Part shown: piece by piece, positions 56,755 through 64,000 of the stretch
Position numbering within the stretch: the stretch's first letter is position 1
Layout of the letters: every line of letters starts with the position of its first letter
Notes under the pieces: model-generated
Databases searched by the model: none
The model's input: the letters and a program-made list of their open reading frames with translations, nothing else
Told to the model about the DNA's origin: nothing
Translations under genes and position numbers: made by a program
DNA from: Owenia fusiformis
Lineage: Eukaryota; Annelida; Polychaeta; Sabellida; Oweniidae
Reading direction: 5' to 3'
DNA: 64,000 nucleotides
Assembly (NCBI GenBank): GCA_903813345.2
Contig: CAIIXF020000010.1
Span: 30,002,828 to 30,066,827, forward strand

Positions 56755-59700
56755 AAGTGGGTAAAGTTGGCTGCATATTGGTATTGGGATTGGGATTCAA
56801 AATGACCAGCAGCTAGTGAGCTTGAATGTCAATACCAATACAAATATGAAACCTAATATGAATCAAATATGGTTAGGCTTAAGTTTATCATTATACCAAT
56901 GAATGTTGAAGTTTATGTATCAAATGTACTCGAATGTCAATACCAATACAAATATGAGCTCATATTAAGATTCGCCAACTATGTTTGAATCCCAATTTCA
57001 ATCCCAACATGAATCCTAATATGGTTATTTATATCCTTCTTGCAAAGAATGACGATTTTCTGCATCAAATGTGGTCGAATGTCAATACCAATACAAATAT
57101 GAGCTCATATCAGGATTCGCCAGGTCTGTTTGAATCCTAATACGAATACTAATATGAATCCTAATATGGTTGTTTATATCATTCTAGCGAAGAAACACGA
57201 CTTTTCTACAGCAAATGTGGTCTAATGTCAATACCAATACAACTATGCGTTCATATTGGGATTCGCCAACTGTGTTCGAATCCTAATACGAATCCTAATA
57301 TGAATCCTAATATGGTTATCTATAGTATATCACAATAGCGAAGAAACACGATACTTCTACAGCAAATGTGGTCGAATGTCAATACCAAAACAAATATGAG
57401 GTCATATTAAGATTTGCCAGGTCTGTTTGAATCCTAATACAAATACTAATATGAATCCTAATACGGTTGTTTATATCATTCTAGCGAAGAAACACGACTT
57501 TTCTACAGCAAATGTGGTCGAATGTCAATACCAATACAACTATGCGTTTATATTGGGATTCGCCAACTGTGTTCGAATCCTAATACGAATCCTAATATGA
57601 ATACTAATATGGTTATCTATTACTATATCACAATAGCGAAGAAACAAGATACTTCTACAGCAAATGTGGTCGAATGTCAATACCAATACAACTATGCGTT
57701 CATATTGGGATTCGCCAACTGTTCGAATCCTAATACGAATCCTAATATGAATACTTATATGGTTATCTAAGTCACAATAGCGTAGAAAGACGATTTGTCT
57801 ATAGCAAATGTGGTTGAATGTCAACACCAATACAAATATGAGTTCATATTAGGATTGGCCAACTATGTTTGACTCCCAATTTCAATCCTAATATGAATCT
57901 TAATATGGTCGTTTATATCATTCTAGTGAAGAAACACAAATATCCTACAGCAAATGTGGTCGAATGTCAATACCAATACAACTATGCGTTCATATTGGGA
58001 TTCGCCAACTGTGTTCGAATCCTAATGCGAATCCTAATATGAATACTAATATGGTTATCTATATCACAATAGCGAAGAAACACGATACTTCTATAGCAAA
58101 TGTGGTCGAATTTCAATACCAATACAAATATGAGCTCATATTAGCATTCACCAACTATGTTTGAATCCTAATACGAATACTAATATGAATCCTAATACGG
58201 TTGTTTATATAATTCTAACGAAGAAGGATGATTTTTCTGCAGCAAATGTGGTCGAATGTCAATACCAATACAAATATGATCTCATATTAGGATTCAACAC
58301 ATATGTTTGAATCCTAATACGAATACTAATATTAATGCTTATATGGTTGTTTACATCATTCTAGAGAAGAAAGACGACTTTTCTGCTGCAAATGCAGTCG
58401 AATGTCAATACCAATACAAATATGAGCTTATAGTAGGATTCGCTTACTCTGTTTGAATCCTAATACGAATACTAATATGAATCCTAATATGGTTATCTAT
58501 ATCACAATAGCGAAGAAACGCGATTTTTTCTACAGAAAATGTGGTCGAATGTCAATACCAATATAACTATGAGCTCATATTAGCATTCACCAACTATGTT
58601 TGAATCCTAATACGAATACTAATATGAATCGTAATTTGGTTTTTCATATCATTCTAGCGAAGAAAAACGACTTTCTGCTGCAAATGCGGTCGAATGTCAA
58701 TACCAATACAAATATGAGCTCATATTAGGATTCACCAAATATGTTTGAATCCCAATACGAATACTAATATGAATCCTAATATGGTTGTTTACATCATTCT
58801 AGCAAAGAAAGACGACTTTTCTACAGTAAATGTGGTCGAATGTCAATACCAATGCGTTCGAATTGGGATTCGCCAACTGTGTCCGAATCCTAATACGAAT
58901 CCTAATATGAATACTAATATGGTTATCTATATCACAATAGCGAAGAAACACGATACTTCTACAGCAAATGTGGTCGAATGTCAATACCAATACAAATATG
59001 AGCTCATATTAGCATTCACCAACTATGTTTGAATCCTAATACGAATACTAATATGAATCCTAATACGGTTGTTTATATAATTCTAGCGAAGAAGGATGAC
59101 TTTTCTGCTGCAATTGCGGTCAAATGTCAATACCAATACAAATATGAGCTCATATTAGGATTCGCCAGGTCTGTTTGAATCCTAATACGAATACTAATAT
59201 GAATCCTAATACGGTTTTTCATATCATCCAAGCGAAGAAAGACGACTTTTCTGCTGCAAATGCGGTCGAATATCAATACCAATAAAAATATGCGCTCATA
59301 TTAGGATTCACCAAATATGTTTGAATCCCAATACGAATACTAATATGAATCCTAATATGGTTGTTTACATCATTCTAGCAAAGAAAGACGACTTTTCTGC
59401 TGCAAATGCGGTCGAATGTCAATACCAATACAACGATGCGTTCATATTAGGATTCGCCAACTGTGTTCGAATCCTAATACGAATCCTAATATGAATCCTA
59501 ATATGGTTATCTATATCACAATAGCGAAGAAACATGATACTTCTATAGCAAATGTGGTCGAATGTCAATACCAATACAACTATGCGTTCATATTGGGATT
59601 CGCCAACTATGTTTGAATCCTAGTACGAAGATCTCCTATGAGATCATATTTGTATTGGTATTGACATTCGACCGCGTTTGCAGCAGAAAAGTCGTCTTTC

Positions 59701-60886
59701 TTAGCTAGAATGATATAAACAACCATATTAGCATTCATATTAGTATTCGTATTAGGATTCAAACGTATTTGTTGAATCCTAATATGAGATCATATTTGTA
59801 TTGGTATTGCCATTCGACCACATTTGCTGCAATAAAATCACCCTCTTTCGCTATAATTATATAAACAACCATATTAGGATTCATATTAGTATTCGTATTA
59901 GGATTCAAACATAGTTGGTGAATGCTAATATGAGCTCATATTTGTATTGGTATTGCCATTCGACCACATTTGCTGTAGAATAATCGTGTTTCTTCGCTAT
60001 TGTGATATAGATAACCATATTAGTATTCATATTAGGATTCGTATTAGGATTCAAACAGAGTATGCGAATTCTAATAGGAGCTCATATTTGTATTGGTATT
60101 GACTTTCGATCACATTTCCTCCAGAAAAGTCATCCTTCTTCGCTAGAATGATATAAACAACCATATTAGGATTCATATTAGTATTCGTATTAGTATTCAA
60201 ACAGACTTTGCGAATCCTAATATGAGCTCATATTTGTATTGGTATTGATATTCGACTGCAATTGCAGCAGAAAAGTCATCTTTCTTCGCTAGAATGATAT
60301 AAACAACCATATTAGGATTCATATTAGTATTCGTATTAGGATTCGGAGATAGTTGGTGAATGCTAATATGAGCTCATATTTGTATTGGTATTGACATTCG
60401 ACCACATTTTGCTGCAGAAAAGTCGCCTTTCTTTGCTAGAATGATGTAAACAATCATATTAGCATTCATATTAGTATTCGTATTAGGATTCAAACATATT
60501 TGTTGAATCCTAATATGAGATCATATTTGTATTGGTATTGACATTCGACCACATTTGCTGCAGAAAAATCATCCTTCATTGCTAGAATTATATAAACAAC
60601 CATATTAGGATTCATATTAGTATTCGTATTAGGATTCAAACAGAGAAAGCGAATCCTAATATGAGCTCATATTTGTATTGGGATTGACATTCGACTACAT
60701 TTGCTGCAGAAAATCGCTAGAGTGACATAAAATTCATATTAGGATTCAAATTGGCATTCAAATAGAAGATATGAATCCTAATATGAGATCATATTTGTAT
60801 TGGTATTGACATTCAAGCTCACCAGCAGGTGCCGGTCATTTTGAATGTCAATCCCAATACCAATATGCAGCCAACTTTACCCACTT
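56755..60886. mobile_element. 4.1-kb foldback element made of inverted satellite arms, 9-bp target duplication
   Basis: Terminal inverted repeats AAGTGGGTAAAGTTGGCTGC... and ...GCAGCCAACTTTACCCACTT extend for about 90 bp. ATATTATTA is duplicated at 56746-56754 and 60887-60895. From 56820 to about 59630 a ~146-152-bp unit repeats roughly 19 times (GTGGTCGAATGTCAATACC ... GAATCCTAATATGG), then the same unit runs in the opposite orientation to 60840. Within the unit, 12-bp GAATCCTAATAT-like words recur. Long open frames rich in Asn-Pro-Asn-Thr are by-products of the repeat. A 9-bp duplication suggests Mutator-like mobilisation. Confidence 0.88.
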
Positions 60887-60899
60887 ATATTATTAAATA

Positions 60900-61590
60900 A
60901 AAAAGCTTATTCATCAACATCAACTTTTCTTTCTGGAAATAGATCGATCTATTGGTTTCTGTGTAATTATTGCGTAATTTCATTCGTAATAGGGGGTATT
61001 GAGATGGTACTGAAAGTACAGCTGAGCAAAGGACAGAGGGAATTTATAGAGCACCTATCGAATAAATCAACACGGCTTATAACATAAAATATTTATTTAC
61101 AACATATAACAATACATGCATAAAGTAATATAAACTGACGGACTCGAGCTTGTACAACTCGCATATAATTCAACTCTGATCTACCAAAACCAGTTTAACC
61201 AATAAAAACTCTCTATTTCAAATATCGTCATATGACTAATAAAAGTGTACTAGTTTTTAGCGACAGAATATCGATCTAAATTCTATACCTTGTTCCAATA
61301 CCAGGTTTCTATAATGTCGTTCTATTTACACTACGTGTAGGCATTGTTTGGAAGTTAAAACATATTAAAAGCGTTATCAAGCAACCGTTACAGTGGTAAA
61401 GGTCCAGCCTTTTGCAAAGTCCACATCTCTTAATTAAAGTGTTTATTGTACGGTATATATAAATAATTGCGACTCCCGTTGAATAAACTTCATCATAGCA
61501 TAAGGAAATGAATTAGAATATAAAAATACAAATAATCGTTTGTTGTTCTTAATAAATCACACTTCAGTGAACGTGTTGTTTCGGTTTCGA
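60900..61590. other. Sequence without recognised content
   Basis: AT-rich DNA between the foldback element and the 61.6-kb repeats. No domain-bearing frame, splice-paired exon or repeat was recognised. Confidence 0.35.
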
Positions 61591-61598
61591 TCAATTGA

Positions 61599-61845
61599 AC
61601 TCTATATTCATGAGCCTACGATGACGTCTACATAGGCACATTAGACTACATGAATATAGAGCTGGTTACGTTCACTCCTGTAATTATGAATGAATAGTTG
61701 ACGATGTTTAGGCCCCCATGTTGAGTTCACTCAGATTACATTTTGAGTAGAGCTTATCATGCTCACTCCTGTAATTGTGAATAAATTGTTCACAATGTTT
61801 GGGCCCCCTGATTGTGTTCACTCGGAATACGTTTGAAGTAGGCTA
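61599..61845. repeat. Inverted 13-mer and a ~90-bp tandem duplication
   Basis: CTCTATATTCATG (61599) and CATGAATATAGAG (61651) form a small hairpin. TTCACTCCTGTAATTATGAA (61671) and CTCACTCCTGTAATTGTGAA (61759) begin two diverged units with shared AATGTTTGGGCCCCC-like ends. Confidence 0.7.
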
Positions 61846-61954
61846 AAACTAATTTGAATTCGAGTCGTGTCTCCTCTATTCACCGTGACAGAGCTGTGAT
61901 TCGCGAGCGATTATTACAACACCTGAGTGAACACGCCCAATATAATACCTCGCT

Positions 61955-62766
61955 TACCCTACTATCACACCAAACTAGTTCTCACTACGTTCTCGAAATC
62001 GGGCTTCAACTGTGTACGAACGGACTGGACCTACTAAGAACCGTTTGGGATCTATTTACAAACTTCATCGAACGTACTCGAACGGGTAGGTCCTCTAGAA
62101 CTTAGACAATGCTCAAAATGTACTCGTGGTCGTCACGTTCTACAATTAGAACATGTGACAACGTACTAACGACGAGCTGGACGTACTACGAACGGAACCG
62201 TCGTACTTCAATCTTACTAGGGACGTTTTAACAACGAGTTGAACTGTCTGAGGACGTATTGAGAACGAGGTAGAACTAATTGCAAACGGGTTTAAACTGA
62301 TTAAGAACGTATTTAACACTGCTTATGAACGAGCTAGCAAAAATATAGCTATCACACCAAACAAGTTGCCACTGCGTTCTTCAAAACTGGTTTGAAACTG
62401 TGTGCGAATGGAATGAACGTAGCTGCAACTTTCTAAGGTCTATTTACGAACTTTATGAACGTTCTCAGCCGGGAATGTGATTTTAGAATTTTGAATCGAT
62501 TCAAAGTTCGATGGCGACCATGTCGTTCTGTAATCAGATCATGTTGACCTTCTAGACTAAGGGACGCGTTCTACGACGTTGTACACCGACGTGGTGCGAC
62601 CTGAACGAACTGCGAACGAGATGGACGTATTGAAGACGGTTTAAGGACGAAGAAGCTAATTATTTCAGACATATTTCCCGACCACAGCCAGATTGAGTCC
62701 GTTTTACGACGTTTTCGTAGGACTGGCAAGAACGGGTAAGAACTAGTTTGGTGTGATAGGGGGGTT
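61955..62766. mobile_element. Foldback element with degenerate ACGAACG-type interior
   Basis: Inverted ends CTATCACACCAAACTAGTTC (61963) and GAACTAGTTTGGTGTGATAG (62740-62759). A third, direct copy of the left end (CTATCACACCAAACAAGTTG) starts at about 62349, so two elements may be nested or in tandem. The interior consists of short degenerate words such as CGTACTACGAACG and ACGAGCTGGACGT without a fixed period, in the same style as 20830-21740. No coding function seen. Confidence 0.7.
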
Positions 62767-63270
62767 ACATAAGGTCAGATTCACACTGTATCAGGGCCTT
62801 GGCGATGGGAGTATTATGTGGATTTAATTTTTAACACAATACTAATCCCCGGCGCCCTTGTGATGAAACTGAGCTTATTTTGATCACACAACAACTTTAT
62901 GATCATGACAGAAATTTGAAAGTTTGCGCAAATTATATATATATTGTGATGAAAATTGATTATTTATTTACTGTTTTCGTTTCACCATTACCAGTTTTGA
63001 TAAGAAATTCCGGAAATAAGGAAGTCAATATAATTATTCTTTAGAAATCGGAAAACGAAGCCATTTTACAGGAATTTCAGTGGAACTGGTGAGTTTAGGC
63101 GAGTGGCGGATCAATTATTGGCATGTAATCTTTCATAGGAACTTTGGTTTTTAATCATTTTCGAGTTAATTGATTACGTTTTTAGCATTTAAGTGACATG
63201 ATCATCCATGGAAATTTCATATTATCGCCCATGGCGGAGACTCATTGGCATACTAACCTAGTTTTTTGGC
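62767..63270. other. Sequence without recognised content
   Basis: No supported exon or repeat. It lies upstream of the candidate promoter. Confidence 0.35.
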
Positions 63271-63278
63271 GGTATTAA

Positions 63279-63401
63279 CCAATCAGATTTATGCAGTCCA
63301 AAACGTCCGCGCGGGGCATATAAAAGGAATTTGACCAGTTTGTCAAGTTGTTGTGCGACAAAATATTAACGGAAATACAGACTGGGACAACCACGGGGTC
63401 G
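63279..63401 (+). promoter_or_regulatory. Candidate core promoter and first-exon donor
   Basis: CCAAT at 63279-63283, a CpG-rich patch (GTCCGCGCGGGG, about 63306-63316), TATAAAAGG at 63319-63327, and a splice-donor-like GTAAGTAAG from about 63401 have the order and spacing of a pol II promoter with a short noncoding first exon of about 50-60 nt. Which gene or element it would drive lies beyond the window. Motif evidence only. Confidence 0.4.
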
Positions 63402-63590
63402 TAAGTAAGAATATTTTGTTGAGTAATTGACGAAGGATTTTCGATCAAATATCATCACAGTTTGTCCATTTTTTTAGCCTGGACATTTTAAACATTGTTT
63501 TAGAGATTCATATCGGATTGTATCTATTACTATATTTGCCGAGATTGTGTGTTTATTTTTATTCATTATTTTTACTCAACATTATATTGT

Positions 63591-64000
63591 TATTTGGGAG
63601 AGTTGCACCTAATTTGCAACCCCATATCGGTGCAAGGAACATTTGCACCTATATCAACCACCTGGAATAGGTGTGAAGGATATTTGGGAGAGTTGCAACC
63701 AACTTTGCAACCCCATATCGGTGCAAGGAACATTTGCACCCATATCAACCACCTTGAATAGGTGTGAAGGATATTTGGGAGAGTTGCACCTAACTTGCAA
63801 CCCCAGGGCATTTTGGAGAGTTGCACTCAATTTGCAACCCCATATCGGAGCAAGGGATATTTGCACCCATATCATCCACCTTGAATAGGTGTGAAGGATA
63901 TTTGGGAGAGTTGCACCCAATTTGCAACCCCATATCGGTGCAAGGGAGATTTGCACCCAAAACAATCAACAGAAGGAATTTTTGGGAGAGTTGCACTCAA
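63591..64000. repeat. ~90-bp tandem array reaching the window edge
   Basis: Units marked by TTTGGGAGAGTTGCA start at 63591, 63681, 63772, about 63810 (after a shortened unit), 63899 and 63978. Each holds TTGCAACCCCATATCGGTGC and GAATAGGTGTGAAGGATA. Open frames on both strands arise from the repeat. The array continues beyond position 64000. Confidence 0.9.

Noticed and set aside
57522-59616. Open frames encoding Asn/Pro/Thr-rich repeats (NPNTNPNMNTNM)
   Set aside because: They exist on both strands, start inside the ~146-152-bp satellite and follow from 12-bp word repeats in the foldback element; there is no start context or unique sequence.
63549-63996. Open frames on both strands at the right edge
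   Set aside because: They arise from the ~90-bp tandem array and overlap each other in several frames with no recognised domain.

Overview
The window is nuclear DNA of an animal, most likely an AT-rich, repeat-rich marine invertebrate; the sequence alone does not fix the phylum. Signs of this are GT-AG introns, extracellular domains carried one per exon in a single intron phase (PAN/apple, sushi/CCP, LamG-like), APE-type LINEs, mariner and Transib-like DNA transposons, and very many foldback (MITE-like) elements. There are no bacterial operons, rRNA genes, convincing tRNA genes or CRISPR arrays. All exon coordinates were read by eye from splice signals, reading frame and paralogue comparison.

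Host gene A (+ strand, 871-32312) can be followed from a tiny signal-peptide exon to a stop codon and poly(A) signal. It has 16 coding exons: signal peptide, two PAN-like modules, ten CCP modules, and a LamG-like jellyroll split over three exons. All 15 internal junctions are phase 1, the predicted protein is 1003 residues, and its exons total 3,012 nt inside 31.4 kb. Host gene B (+ strand, about 37863-44435) is a shorter paralogue: signal peptide plus PAN in exon 1, then the same three LamG exons. Its third exon carries a one-base frameshift. Both look like secreted or cell-surface recognition or adhesion proteins.

The introns are full of mobile DNA. A 5'-truncated Tx1/L1-like LINE (12600-14119, minus) landed on the splice acceptor of the tenth CCP exon. 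Other residents of gene A introns are a 103-bp MITE beside the ninth CCP acceptor, a 105-bp tandem array carrying copies of the LamG acceptor, a mariner-type element (15774-16801), a 3-kb array dense in AGGTCA half-sites (16858-19890), a nearly full-length CR1/Jockey-like LINE (about 21961-26729), and a mariner with a probable intron in its transposase (27747-29761). That mariner sits inside a CACGGTG-ended Transib-like element (27553-30808). Gene B's introns hold several hairpin elements, including one with arms of about 420 bp.

Three copies of the CACGGTG-ended family lie at 27553-30808, 33869-35252 and 44455-53758. The third begins 20 bp after gene B's stop and is split by an 8.2-kb insertion (44628-52848) with TGT...ACA ends and CTAC target copies, which itself holds another LINE on the minus strand. 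From 53.8 kb to the end there is no recognisable host coding exon: MITEs, a mariner-type foldback (55602-56699), a 4.1-kb foldback element built from inverted arms of ~146-152-bp satellite repeats with 9-bp target duplications (56755-60886), a degenerate-motif foldback (about 61955-62766), a candidate CCAAT/TATA promoter (about 63279-63401), and a ~90-bp tandem array running off the right edge.
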